Assembly: GCA_035502775.1 (NCBI GenBank)
Contig: DATJUB010000078.1
Location: forward strand, 94,624-158,623
DNA from: 67-14 sp035502775
Lineage (GTDB): Bacteria; Actinomycetota; Thermoleophilia; Solirubrobacterales; 70-9
Direction: 5' to 3'
Length of the DNA: 64,000 bases
Below, piece after piece: positions 32,500 through 41,049 of the stretch. Below the pieces are notes generated by a model. The model saw only the letters and a program-made list of their open reading frames with translations, did no database searches and was not told where the DNA came from. Numbering within the stretch: the stretch's first letter is position 1; every line of letters starts with the position of its first letter. A program made the translations under genes and the position numbers.

Positions 32500-34458
32500 C
32501 TACCGGCCAGGCTCGTAGAGCACGACCCGATTCGCGCCCTGGAGGAACCCGTCGCTCGGAAGATTGATTCCGGTGACTTCGCCGCCACTGGCCTCGTCGA
32601 CCCAGGTCCGGGTCGTGGCGACGATCCGTCCGTTGAGCGCGACCGCGACCGGCCGGCCGGCATCTCCCCCGGAGGTGATCGTCGCGCGGAAGTAGGAAGG
32701 ACGGGAGCGGCTTTCCAGATCGACCCGTTCCAGGGCTCCGGGATCGTCGGCGGTGAACTCGAGCGGATGGAGTCCGGGCACCGATTTCGCGGACCTGCCG
32801 ATCAGGTCCGCCTGGCCGGCGAGGGCGTAGAGCTCGCCATCCCTGAAGATCCGGTTTCGCTGCCGCACGGCCGCCCGCCTGAGCCGGGTGACCTCACCCC
32901 GTTTCATCTCCACCGTGCCGAAGGTTCCGTGGCTGGTCACCGTCGGGTCGAGCGGGAGCGGATCGGCTCCCGCCAGCGAGGTCCCCGGCAGCTCTTCCGG
33001 CGGCTCGATTCCGAGCACGTCGAAAACCGTCGGCGCGATGTCCATCGAATCGGCGCCGCCCTTCACGATCTTGCCCTTCTCCTGACCCGGCAGCTTGACG
33101 AAGAGCGGCACCGGCAGGACCCACCCCGCGTTGGCCTCCTCGAGGATGCGGCGGCTCCCGCCCGGCAGGAAACCGGCACCGTGGTCGGCAGTCACGACGA
33201 ACAGAGCCTCGTCCCAGGTCCCCTGTTCCTTCATGCGGTCGATGATCCTGCCCAGCTGACTGTCCGTGTAGGCCAGCTGCAGCATCATCTGCTGCATATC
33301 GTGATTCACCTGGGCACGCGAAGCCGGTGAGGTCAGGGAATCGGCGCTCGTGAAACGGTCGGATTCGTACCGGGTGCCGTCCGGCATGAACTGCCAGAAG
33401 ATGTGGGGAAGGGCGATGTGGAGCAGACTGAAGCTACGTCCATCCTCGGGCAGGCGCTCGACGAATCGGTTGACCGCCTCCTCACGGTCGAATCCGTACT
33501 CGGACCAGGGCTGCTGGAACGGTGCGGCGAGCCGGTCGGCCACCTTCGGGGCCAAGTCACCGGGTGTGAGCCGGATGTCGCCCGCCTCGTGCGTTGCTCC
33601 GGATCCCCGCCGGATCGCCGCGGTCACCCGGCCGCCGAGACCGAAAGTACGACGGCAGAGATCGGTGATCGGCTCGTACGTGTTCAGCGAGTAGCCGCCC
33701 GACTCGGCGATGCGGCACAGATTGTCCGGGTACTCCGGCAGGCCGGGCGGAGGCAGTTTCTCGGCGAAACCGGCCGTCGGGGGCCTGCCGGTCATGATCG
33801 CCGGCACCGCGTTGACCGTGTTGGTGGCTCGTGCGGTCATGTCCGGATACCAGTTCGAGTGGCGGGCGAGCGCGGCGAAATTGGGGAAGAGCTCAGCGTC
33901 GATCCGGCCCTTCTCGTTCTCCAGGGCCGCCAGTGGCAGCTCGTCGAAGATCACCATGACCACCGGAGTCTCGGCCTCGATTCGGGCGACTTCCGTGGCT
34001 TTCCCGTGGGGGCCGGCCTCGGACCACACCGGATAGCGGACCAGGAAGGCGAGGATCACCACCGGGACCGCCAATCCCAGGCAGAGTGCGAAATTCTGGA
34101 CGAAGACGGAGTGGATCAGCAGCCAGGTGAAAAGTGCGATCGCCGCCAGGGGAACCAGCAGGCGGACCGGTTCGGGCGATCCCTCCAGCTGCTGCCAGCA
34201 GAACAGACCCGTGATCAGGGCGAACGCGGTGGCGAGGATCGCGCCGCGAACGGCGGCGCCGGCCAGCTTGCCCGCGAGGGCCGCCAGCAGCACGACCAGG
34301 GTCGGAGCCAGCAATGACACCACGATGATCAGGACCAGCAGATCGGGCCGTCGCAGCCCCAGCCCGGTCAGAGCCTCCGGCCCGCTGGCGATGTTCTGAT
34401 AGATCGGCCAGCTGATCGCGAGAGCCCACGCGCCGGCGATCGCGAACCAGCCGGCCAC
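32500..34458 (-). CDS. Membrane AlkP/sulfatase-fold enzyme, subfamily A member 2 (Thr type)
   Basis: 652 residues from GTG 34458. About five helices lie in residues 1-142, beginning with AGAWALAISWPIYQ. Extracellular domain: metal-site Asp172 (VIFDELPL), Thr214 in place of the sulfatase cysteine (TNTVNAVPAIMTG) and TADHGAGF later. Disulfide-candidate pair DNLC...TDLC, as in member 1. The C-terminal module (VALNGRIVATTRTW...GANRVVLYEPGR) closes the protein. It follows member 3 after 69 bp on the same strand. The related families include LtaS-like glycerolphosphate and phosphoethanolamine transferases; the actual donor and acceptor are unknown. Confidence 0.87.
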   Translation of the reverse strand: MAGWFAIAGAWALAISWPIYQNIASGPEALTGLGLRRPDLLVLIIVVSLLAPTLVVLLAALAGKLAGAAVRGAILATAFALITGLFCWQQLEGSPEPVRLLVPLAAIALFTWLLIHSVFVQNFALCLGLAVPVVILAFLVRYPVWSEAGPHGKATEVARIEAETPVVMVIFDELPLAALENEKGRIDAELFPNFAALARHSNWYPDMTARATNTVNAVPAIMTGRPPTAGFAEKLPPPGLPEYPDNLCRIAESGGYSLNTYEPITDLCRRTFGLGGRVTAAIRRGSGATHEAGDIRLTPGDLAPKVADRLAAPFQQPWSEYGFDREEAVNRFVERLPEDGRSFSLLHIALPHIFWQFMPDGTRYESDRFTSADSLTSPASRAQVNHDMQQMMLQLAYTDSQLGRIIDRMKEQGTWDEALFVVTADHGAGFLPGGSRRILEEANAGWVLPVPLFVKLPGQEKGKIVKGGADSMDIAPTVFDVLGIEPPEELPGTSLAGADPLPLDPTVTSHGTFGTVEMKRGEVTRLRRAAVRQRNRIFRDGELYALAGQADLIGRSAKSVPGLHPLEFTADDPGALERVDLESRSRPSYFRATITSGGDAGRPVAVALNGRIVATTRTWVDEASGGEVTGINLPSDGFLQGANRVVLYEPGR

Positions 34459-34527
34459 CGCTCCGAGCGGCCTCGCCTCCCGACGCGGCGTCTCTTCCGG
34501 CTGTTCCGCGGTCGGGGACGAGATGGC

Positions 34528-36498
34528 CTACCCCGTGATCCGGTAGGCGGTGACCTCGTTCTCCCCGTCCCGGAACAGGCCCGGGTCGAGGACGCCGGCG
34601 AAGCTGCATTGGTCGCCCTGGGCCCATGGCCGCAGCGTGAGCGCCACCCGCCCGTTGAGTGCTATCGCGAGCTTCCGTTCGCATTCGCCCTTCCGGGGTG
34701 TCGAGCCGGACACGTAGGCGGGCAGCTGGCCGGAGCTCAGATCGGCCGGACTGTTCGGCTGACTCGGTGTCATCTCGGCTTCGATCGGCCGCAATCGTCT
34801 GTTGCCATCGGCTCGGCGGCCGATCAGGTCGGGATCGCCGGTCAGGTCGAAGAATGAATCGCTCGGAAAGGACTCGTTGCGGTACCTGACCGCCGCGTCG
34901 AACCCGCGCCTGACCTTCGCGCTGGACAGGGTCATGTCGCCCTTGGCGGTGCTGTGTGCGCGGAGCTCGCCTTCCGGGACGGGGGCCTCATCCGTCGTGG
35001 GCAGCCCAAGGCCGTCCAGCATGTCGTTCAGCAGCGCGGTGGACTCGAAATCGGCATCGATCTTGTCGCCATGGGTCTGCCCGGGGTACTTGACGAACAG
35101 CGGCACCGGCAGGACCCATCCCGCGTTCCTCTCGGTGAGGTAGCGGCGTGAAACTCCCTGCCGGAAGGCGCTGCCGTGGTCGGCGACGACGACCAGCATC
35201 GCCTCCTCCCAGATCCCGGTCTCCTTCATCTTCCGGATCACTCTTCCCACGGTCCGGTCAACGTAGCCGACCTGGAGCATGAACTGCTGGAAGGACGCGT
35301 CCGTGAGTCCCCGCGATCCGAGCCATGTCTGATCCTTCTCGCCGGCGACATCGCCGAGCCCCGGGGCGATCGGACCGATGTAGTCGCGTCCGTCGGGCAG
35401 ATAGATCCAGGGAATGTGCGGCAGGATCAGGTGCTGGTACTCGAGGCGGCTGTCTCCTGGACCGATCCTGCCGACGAACCGGTCGGCTTCCTCGGACGGC
35501 GGCGGATCGATCGGCAGTGAGGCCTCGCGAACCCGCGGCAGTACGTATCGCTCGCTGATCCTCTCCGGCAGCGGCTTGCCGAACTCGACCCCGTTGGCCG
35601 CGATCTTGGCCAGGCGAGCGATGGTCCCGCCCCGTTCGGAGCAGATCTCGTGCGGACAGAGATCGGTCACGGTCTCGGTCGCGTCGATCTCGTATCCGGC
35701 CGCCGCCAGCCGCGTGAACAGGTTGTCCTCGTGATCCCGGAAGCTGGGCGGGGTCGAATCTGCGTGTGGCGGCCGCCCGCTGAGCAGGGCCGGAACCGCC
35801 TGGGTGGTCACATCGCCGGTGGTTCGCGCGTTCAGGTACCAGCTGGACTGGTCGGCCAGCTGGGCGAAATTCGGGAAGCGGGCGCGGTCGATCTGATCCG
35901 GAGCCGACTGCAGGGCGGCCAGCGGGAACTCGTCGAGAACGAGCATCACCACCGGCGGGTGGGCTTCGGCAGTCGGTGCCGCGGCGTCCGCCTTGCCGCC
36001 GAGGGTCACCGAGGCTCCGGGACCGGTCAGGAGGAAGGCGACCGCGGTCACCGGCGCGGCGAGGCCCAGCAGAAGTGCCATGTTCCGGGTGAATTCCGAT
36101 CGCAGATAGGCAATGGCGATCGCTGCGGCGAGGGATGTGAAGATCACCAGCTGGACGGCATCGCCGAGAGCGTCCGATCCGAGTGCCTGCCAGAGCACGA
36201 GGCTGAGCAGCGCTCCCAGAAGCAGTGCGTGAAGGCGCTTGCGGCCGGTGGAGGAGACCAGACCCAGGAGCAGCTCGGCCCCGATCAGCAGGGTGGGCAC
36301 CACCAGTATCGAGACGGCGGCGAAGATCACCAGATCGAGCGTGTCGGCCCGCATCATGGTGAACGAGTCGGGGCCGCTCGAGGCACCCTGGAAGATCGGC
36401 CAGGCGATCGCGAGGGCCCAGGCGCCGGTGATCTCGGCCCAGGCCCTCGGGATTTTCAGACGCGGAGTTCCGGCCGCCTCACCGGAACCCGTGGTCAC
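34528..36498 (-). CDS. Membrane AlkP/sulfatase-fold enzyme, subfamily A member 3 (Thr type)
   Basis: 656 residues, GTG start overlapping the sucD stop by 4 bp. Helices fill residues about 20-160 (first: TGAWALAIAWPIFQ). Metal-site Asp189 (LVLDEFPL), Thr231 at the nucleophile position (DVTTQAVPALLSG) and VADHGSAF. Its cysteines follow the other pattern, CPHEIC, as in subfamily B, so it is intermediate between the two groups. The C-terminal module includes extra cysteines (KGECERKL; GDQCSF), likely a further disulfide. Coupling to sucCD is odd and treated as a finding. Confidence 0.87.
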   Translation of the reverse strand: MTTGSGEAAGTPRLKIPRAWAEITGAWALAIAWPIFQGASSGPDSFTMMRADTLDLVIFAAVSILVVPTLLIGAELLLGLVSSTGRKRLHALLLGALLSLVLWQALGSDALGDAVQLVIFTSLAAAIAIAYLRSEFTRNMALLLGLAAPVTAVAFLLTGPGASVTLGGKADAAAPTAEAHPPVVMLVLDEFPLAALQSAPDQIDRARFPNFAQLADQSSWYLNARTTGDVTTQAVPALLSGRPPHADSTPPSFRDHEDNLFTRLAAAGYEIDATETVTDLCPHEICSERGGTIARLAKIAANGVEFGKPLPERISERYVLPRVREASLPIDPPPSEEADRFVGRIGPGDSRLEYQHLILPHIPWIYLPDGRDYIGPIAPGLGDVAGEKDQTWLGSRGLTDASFQQFMLQVGYVDRTVGRVIRKMKETGIWEEAMLVVVADHGSAFRQGVSRRYLTERNAGWVLPVPLFVKYPGQTHGDKIDADFESTALLNDMLDGLGLPTTDEAPVPEGELRAHSTAKGDMTLSSAKVRRGFDAAVRYRNESFPSDSFFDLTGDPDLIGRRADGNRRLRPIEAEMTPSQPNSPADLSSGQLPAYVSGSTPRKGECERKLAIALNGRVALTLRPWAQGDQCSFAGVLDPGLFRDGENEVTAYRITG

Positions 36499-37370
36499 AG
36501 AGCGCGGAGTGTCTCCACGGCGATCTTCGCCGCCTCGGTCGGGCTCTCGCCGACCCGAACACCCTTGGCCTCCAGGGCTTCCTTCTTCGCCTGGGCGGTG
36601 CCCGACGAACCGGAGATGATCGCGCCGGCGTGACCCATCTGTTTGCCGGGAGGCGCGGTGAAGCCGGCGATGTAGCCGACCACAGGCTTCGAGATGTTCT
36701 CGGCAATGAAGTCCGCGGCCCGCTCCTCGGCGTCGCCGCCGATCTCGCCGACCATCACGATCAGCTCGGTCTCGTCGTCGGCCTCGAACATGGTGAGGAT
36801 GTCGATGAAGTCGGAACCGACGATCGGATCGCCGCCGATGCCGACGATCGACGAGTTGCCCTCGCCGGCCTGCTTCAGCTCGTTGCCGATCTGGTAGGTC
36901 AGGGTGCCCGACTTGGAGACCACGCCGATCTTGCCCTGGTCGAAGAACTGGGCGGGGATGATGCCGACGTTGGCCTTGTCCGGGGACAGGATTCCGGGAC
37001 AGTTGGGGCCGATCAGGGTGACGCCCTTCTCCTTGGCCTTCCAGTAGGTCGGCAGCATGTCCATCACCGGGATGCCCTCGGTGATCGCGATGACCGTCCC
37101 GACCCCGGAATCGATCGCCTCGTTGATCGCGGCCGCGGCGAAGCGGGCCGGCACGAAGACCATCGAGGTGTTCGCGCCCTGCTCCTGGACGCTCTCGGCG
37201 ATCGTGTCGTAGACCGGGATGCCCTCGACGTCGGCGCCGCCCTTGCCGGGCGTTACTCCGGCGACAACCTGGGTGCCGTAGTCGCGGTTGCGCAGCCCGT
37301 GGAAGGTGCCCTCACGGCCGGTCAGACCGGAGATGACCAGCTTCGTGTCGTTGTCAATGATGATGCTCAT
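36495..37370 (-). CDS. sucD: Succinyl-CoA synthetase alpha subunit
   Basis: 291-residue ADP/GDP-forming ligase subunit of the TCA cycle. CoA-binding Rossmann part (VISGLTGREGTFH; GVTPGKGG), GPNCPGILSPD near 150 and the phosphohistidine loop GHAGAIISGSSGTA near 250-263. Length normal. It overlaps sucC by one base (TGATG) and the following membrane enzyme gene by 4 bp, so three genes are tightly packed. Confidence 0.96.
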   Translation of the reverse strand: MSIIIDNDTKLVISGLTGREGTFHGLRNRDYGTQVVAGVTPGKGGADVEGIPVYDTIAESVQEQGANTSMVFVPARFAAAAINEAIDSGVGTVIAITEGIPVMDMLPTYWKAKEKGVTLIGPNCPGILSPDKANVGIIPAQFFDQGKIGVVSKSGTLTYQIGNELKQAGEGNSSIVGIGGDPIVGSDFIDILTMFEADDETELIVMVGEIGGDAEERAADFIAENISKPVVGYIAGFTAPPGKQMGHAGAIISGSSGTAQAKKEALEAKGVRVGESPTEAAKIAVETLRAL

Positions 37371-38530
37371 CAGTTACTCCCAGCCAGCTCGACGACGCGC
37401 TCGGCGGCGCCCAGCATGGTCGATTCGTTGTGGAGGTTGTCGAGGCCCGCCTCGGCGAGCAGTCGCAGTCCCTCTTCAGAGTTGGTGCCGTCGAGACGGA
37501 CGACGATCGGCAGTTCGATACCCATCTTGCTGACCGCCTCGATGATGCCCTTGGCGACCTCGTCGCCGCGGGTGATGCCGCCGAAGATGTTGAAGAGCAC
37601 CGCCTTGACCTTGGTGTCGGAGGTGATCACTTCGAGCGCGTTGATGATCGCGTCCGCCTTCGAGCCGCCGCCGGCGTCGAGGAAGTTGGCGGGCGCGCCG
37701 CCCGCCTGGGCGACGACGTCGAGCGTCGACATGCAGAGCCCGGCTCCGTTGCCGAGGATGCCGATGTCGCCGTCGAGCTTCACGTAGGTCAGGCCGCGTT
37801 CCTTGGCCATCGCCTCCTGCGGGTCCTCGATCTCGGCCGCGAGTTCTTCCAGCTCGGGATGGCGGTAGAGCGAGTTGTCGTCGATCGTGGTCTTCGAGTC
37901 GAGCGCCACGACCTCACCGGCCGCGTTGACGATCAGGGGATTGATCTCGATCAGGGTCGCGTCCTCGGTCTGGGCGATCTCGGCCATCTTCACGAGGATC
38001 GCGGCGACCTGGTCGGCGAACTCGGCCGGGATCTCGGACTTGGCGACGATCGCGAGCGCGGCTTCGAGGCTCAGGCCGTTGATCGGATCGACGTGCTCCT
38101 TGATCAGGGCTTCGGGGTTGGATTCGGCGACCGCCTCGACGTCCATGCCGCCCATGTGGGAGAGCATGATCAGCAGCTTCTTGGCCGAACGGTCAAGGAT
38201 GACCGAGGCGTAGTACTCGGCCTTGATGTCCGATCCGGCTTCGACCCAGAGCTCGTGGACCTTGAACGGCCCCTCTCCGTGAGGTCCGAAGATGTCCATG
38301 CCGATGATGTCGCCGGCGTGCTCGTGCGCCTGAACGGCGTCCTGGGCGATCTTGATGCCACCCGCCTTGCCGCGGCCGCCGATCAGCACCTGGGCCTTGA
38401 CGGCGACCGGGTAACCGAGGACTTCTGAGGCTGCGCGCGCTTCTTCGGCGCTTTTGGCGTGGCTGCCTTCCGGAACCGGAAGATCGTGTCGGGCGAAGAG
38501 TTCTTTACCCTGATATTCGAGTAGATCCAT
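37370..38530 (-). CDS. sucC: Succinyl-CoA synthetase beta subunit
   Basis: 386-residue ATP-grasp subunit. MDLLEYQGKELF is the standard N-terminus, so ATG 38530 is used although the frame opens 15 codons earlier. VKAQVLIGGRGKAGGIK, EINPLIV, LDGDIGILGNGAGLCMSTLD and FNIFGGITR are family motifs. It forms the heterotetramer with SucD. Divergent from the HAD gene, with overlapping promoters in the 69-bp gap. Confidence 0.96.
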   Translation of the reverse strand: MDLLEYQGKELFARHDLPVPEGSHAKSAEEARAASEVLGYPVAVKAQVLIGGRGKAGGIKIAQDAVQAHEHAGDIIGMDIFGPHGEGPFKVHELWVEAGSDIKAEYYASVILDRSAKKLLIMLSHMGGMDVEAVAESNPEALIKEHVDPINGLSLEAALAIVAKSEIPAEFADQVAAILVKMAEIAQTEDATLIEINPLIVNAAGEVVALDSKTTIDDNSLYRHPELEELAAEIEDPQEAMAKERGLTYVKLDGDIGILGNGAGLCMSTLDVVAQAGGAPANFLDAGGGSKADAIINALEVITSDTKVKAVLFNIFGGITRGDEVAKGIIEAVSKMGIELPIVVRLDGTNSEEGLRLLAEAGLDNLHNESTMLGAAERVVELAGSN

Positions 38531-38582
38531 GTCTCTTTTTCGGGTTTGGGGGACGAACAGGCCGACTGGGGACACTATCCGA

Positions 38583-38588
38583 CATAAT
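38583..38588 (+). promoter_or_regulatory. -10 box (CATAAT) of the HAD hydrolase gene
   Basis: CATAAT ends 11 nt before the ATG at 38600; possible leaderless or very short-leader transcript, divergent from sucC. Confidence 0.4.
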
Positions 38589-38599
38589 GCTGAACGCGC

Positions 38600-39286
38600 A
38601 TGCCCCTACCGAGCTTAAAGAACATTGAATGGGTCACCACGGATTGCTACGGCACTCTGATCGATTGGGAGAAAGGCATCGCCGAAGCGTGTGCCAAGGA
38701 GGCCGAGAAGGACGGGTTCAGCTTTGACACCGAACCTTTCCTCGCCCGGTTCTTCGAGGTTCAGGCCGAGATCATGTCCGGCTCCTACGAGCTCTACGCC
38801 GAGGTCCTCCGTCGCACGATCATCAAGGTCGCCGGAGAGATCGGCTGGGAAGTGGAGCCCTCGCGTGCCCAGTTCCTTCCGGACAGCGTCGCCTACTGGC
38901 TGCCCTTCCGTGAGTCGAACGCCGCGATGGACCGTCTCGGCAAGAAGTACAACATCGGCATCGTCTCCAACATCGACGACAAGATGCTCGGAATCAGCCG
39001 CCGCCACCTGCGGACCGAGCTCGATCTGGTCGTCACCGCGCAGCAGGTCCGCAGCTACAAGCCGGACGAGGTTCATTTCAAGGAATGCGCCCGTCGCATC
39101 GGCGGCAAGAAGGGCCTGCTCCACATCGGCAGCAACTACGACACCGATGTCGCTCCCTGCCTGAAGCTGAAGATCCCGGTGATCTGGGTGAACCGCCATG
39201 GTGAGAAGCTGGCCGGCCGCAAGAAGCCGTCGCTGGAAGTCAAGTCCTTCCGTGACGCCGTCAAGAAGCTCGGCGCCGGCGGCTGA
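38600..39286 (+). CDS. HAD-family hydrolase (haloacid dehalogenase type)
   Basis: 228 residues. Motif I is TTDCYGTLIDW (nucleophile Asp15), motif II GIVSNIDD, motif III lysine in SYKPDEVHF and motif IV HIGSNYDTDVA. The order matches 2-haloacid-dehalogenase/phosphoglycolate-phosphatase-like HADs with a helical cap. In motif IV the usual acidic GD is SN, which is seen in some L-2-haloacid dehalogenases, so C-halogen or phosphate ester hydrolysis are both possible. The next gene probably begins in its stop codon. Confidence 0.83.
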   Translation: MPLPSLKNIEWVTTDCYGTLIDWEKGIAEACAKEAEKDGFSFDTEPFLARFFEVQAEIMSGSYELYAEVLRRTIIKVAGEIGWEVEPSRAQFLPDSVAYWLPFRESNAAMDRLGKKYNIGIVSNIDDKMLGISRRHLRTELDLVVTAQQVRSYKPDEVHFKECARRIGGKKGLLHIGSNYDTDVAPCLKLKIPVIWVNRHGEKLAGRKKPSLEVKSFRDAVKKLGAGG

Positions 39287-40482
39287 GCCTCTCCCGCGCC
39301 AGCCGCGATTGGCTGGACGCAACCGAGCCTGAGGAGCGCAAGAAGCTCGGGCAGTACCTGACCCCGCGGCCGATCGCGGACGCCCTGCTCGAGCTGGTCG
39401 AGCTTCGGCCCGGCATGCGGGTCCTCGATCCCGGGGCCGGGACCGGAGAGCTGCTGGCCGCCGCCGGACGTCGGCAGGACGGGCTGGAGCTTCACGGCTG
39501 GGATGTGGATGGACAAGTATTGGCCGCTGCCGCGGCCCACATCCCCAAGGCGTCGTTTGAGAAGAGATCCGCCCTTGATCGGTGGGACGGCGAACCCTTC
39601 GATCTGGTGATCGGCAATCCGCCCTACTTTCAGCTCCGGCCGGGACCCGCTCTCAAGGAGCGCTACGCCGGGGTGATCTCGGGGCGGGCGAACATCTTCG
39701 CCTTCTTCTTCCAGGCGGGATTGGAGGTCCTGCGGCCGGGCGGACACCTTGCCTTCATCGTGCCGCCCTCCCTGAACAGCGGGGCCTACTTCGAGGCGCT
39801 CCGCGAGCACATCACGGCGGTCGCCTCGATCGAGAGCCTCACCGTGCTTGAGGGCACCGATCTGTTCGAGGGGGCGAATACCGCCGTCCAGCTGCTCGTC
39901 CTGCGCAAGGGCGAGCCCGGACGTGACTTTCTGTTCGAACGTGACTGTGCCGACTCGGGTTTTCGCCGGGTGATCTTCTCCGCCGACGCGGATCGGCTGG
40001 CCGCCTGCTTCGAGGGCCGCCGCACGCTCTGGGAACTCGGATTCGAGGCGTTCACCGGCACGATCGTGTGGAACCAGCATCGCCGCGCCCTGAGGAAGAG
40101 GGCGAGTGACGAGGTGGTCCCGCTGATCTGGTCACACAACCTGAAGGACGGTGAGGTCGAGTTCGGCAACCGGACCGACAAGCCGCAGTACATCCGGCCT
40201 CCCGGCGAAGTCGAGACCGGGCCCGCGGCGCTGGTCAACCGGGTCGTCGGTTCGGTCGGCAAGGGTGAGCTGCGGACGGCACTCGTGCCCGAGGGGGCGG
40301 AGTTCCTGGCCGAGAATCACGTCAACGTGATCCGGGTGAGGGCCGGCGCCGAACCGAAGGTGGACTGGCCGGAGCTTCACCGCATGCTCGAAGACCCGGG
40401 AGCGGCCGAGAGGCTGCGCCTGCTGACCGGGAACACACAGATCTCGGCCAGGGAACTGACCCACATGCTGCCCCTCGGCTAG
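39283..40482 (+). CDS. N6-adenine DNA methyltransferase-like protein (Eco57I/TaqI type)
   Basis: SAM-dependent gamma-type methylase: GQYLTPRPIAD and ERKKLG at the N-terminus, motif I VLDPGAGTGELL, motif IV NPPYF (IGNPPYFQL) for adenine N6 methylation, then VPPSLNSG and a target-recognition-like C-terminal half. 399 residues if it begins with CTG at 39283, overlapping the HAD stop as CTGA. The first canonical start, ATG 39415, would cut off the conserved LGQYLTP segment just before motif I, and no ATG/GTG/TTG occurs between an upstream in-frame stop (39253) and 39415. No restriction endonuclease gene is adjacent, so it may be an orphan methylase or a partner-less type IIG remnant. Confidence 0.8.
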   Translation: MSLSRASRDWLDATEPEERKKLGQYLTPRPIADALLELVELRPGMRVLDPGAGTGELLAAAGRRQDGLELHGWDVDGQVLAAAAAHIPKASFEKRSALDRWDGEPFDLVIGNPPYFQLRPGPALKERYAGVISGRANIFAFFFQAGLEVLRPGGHLAFIVPPSLNSGAYFEALREHITAVASIESLTVLEGTDLFEGANTAVQLLVLRKGEPGRDFLFERDCADSGFRRVIFSADADRLAACFEGRRTLWELGFEAFTGTIVWNQHRRALRKRASDEVVPLIWSHNLKDGEVEFGNRTDKPQYIRPPGEVETGPAALVNRVVGSVGKGELRTALVPEGAEFLAENHVNVIRVRAGAEPKVDWPELHRMLEDPGAAERLRLLTGNTQISARELTHMLPLG

Positions 40483-40523
40483 AACCCCGAGACCGGCACC
40501 GGGCCCAGAGGCCGGTGAGTCCG

Positions 40524-40570
40524 GGGTGGAGACGATTACCGCCCCTGTCGGGCGGTAATCGTCTCCACCC
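40524..40570. repeat. Long hairpin of the TGGRGRCGATT family, copy 2
   Basis: Perfect 21-bp stem, 5-nt loop (CTGTC), ending directly against the stop codon of the GNAT gene in a convergent gap. It shares GGTGGAGACGATT with the hairpin at 6654-6702; inner stem differs (ACCGCCC here, TCCTCCC there) with both sides changed. Confidence 0.75.
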
Positions 40571-41047
40571 TCAGGTCAGATCGAGGTTGTAGAAGAGATC
40601 AGGGGCGTCGCCCCACTTGGCTGGATTGTGGCTGGGCCGGAACCCGAGCGATTCGTAGAGCTTCACCGCCGGCAGGTTGTCCTGGTTGGCGTCGAGCTGG
40701 ATCCGGTCGCAGCCGCGTGAACGGGCCCGCTGGATCGCGGCCGTGACCAGGGTGCGGCCATGACCCTCGCCCCTTGCCGACTCGTCGACGAACACATCCT
40801 CCAGCCAGGCGTCCTCGGCTCCGCTCCAGACCGAGAGGCGAAAGCGGATCTGGGCGAAACCCACCTCGGGATCACCGATCAGCAGGAACTCGGTCGAACG
40901 GTCGTCGAGCAGCCGCGAGACCGTGATCTCGATCTCGGCGTTGCTAGGCCCGCTCGACTCGAGAAAGTCGCGGAATCCGCCGATCAGCCGGGTGACGGTG
41001 GCCAGATCGGTCGGTCCGGCGATCCGCAGCGGTGTTTCGGGACCCAT
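40571..41047 (-). CDS. GNAT-family N-acetyltransferase
   Basis: 158-residue acetyl-CoA-dependent acetyltransferase. The core beta-4/alpha-3 segment is WLEDVFVDESARGEGHGRTLV, with the R/G-x-G-x-G/A acetyl-CoA loop, followed by LDANQDNLPAVKLYESLGF. Substrate unknown. It is the last gene of a four-gene minus-strand run with three membrane AlkP-fold enzymes, starting 2 bp after the stop of the last of them, so acetylation of the same envelope substrate is possible but unproven. Confidence 0.85.
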   Translation of the reverse strand: MGPETPLRIAGPTDLATVTRLIGGFRDFLESSGPSNAEIEITVSRLLDDRSTEFLLIGDPEVGFAQIRFRLSVWSGAEDAWLEDVFVDESARGEGHGRTLVTAAIQRARSRGCDRIQLDANQDNLPAVKLYESLGFRPSHNPAKWGDAPDLFYNLDLT

Positions 41048-41049
41048 GG

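Noticed and set aside
32500..34458. tat or lipoprotein signals in the membrane enzymes
   Set aside because: N-termini show plain multi-helix anchors without twin arginines or lipobox cysteines.
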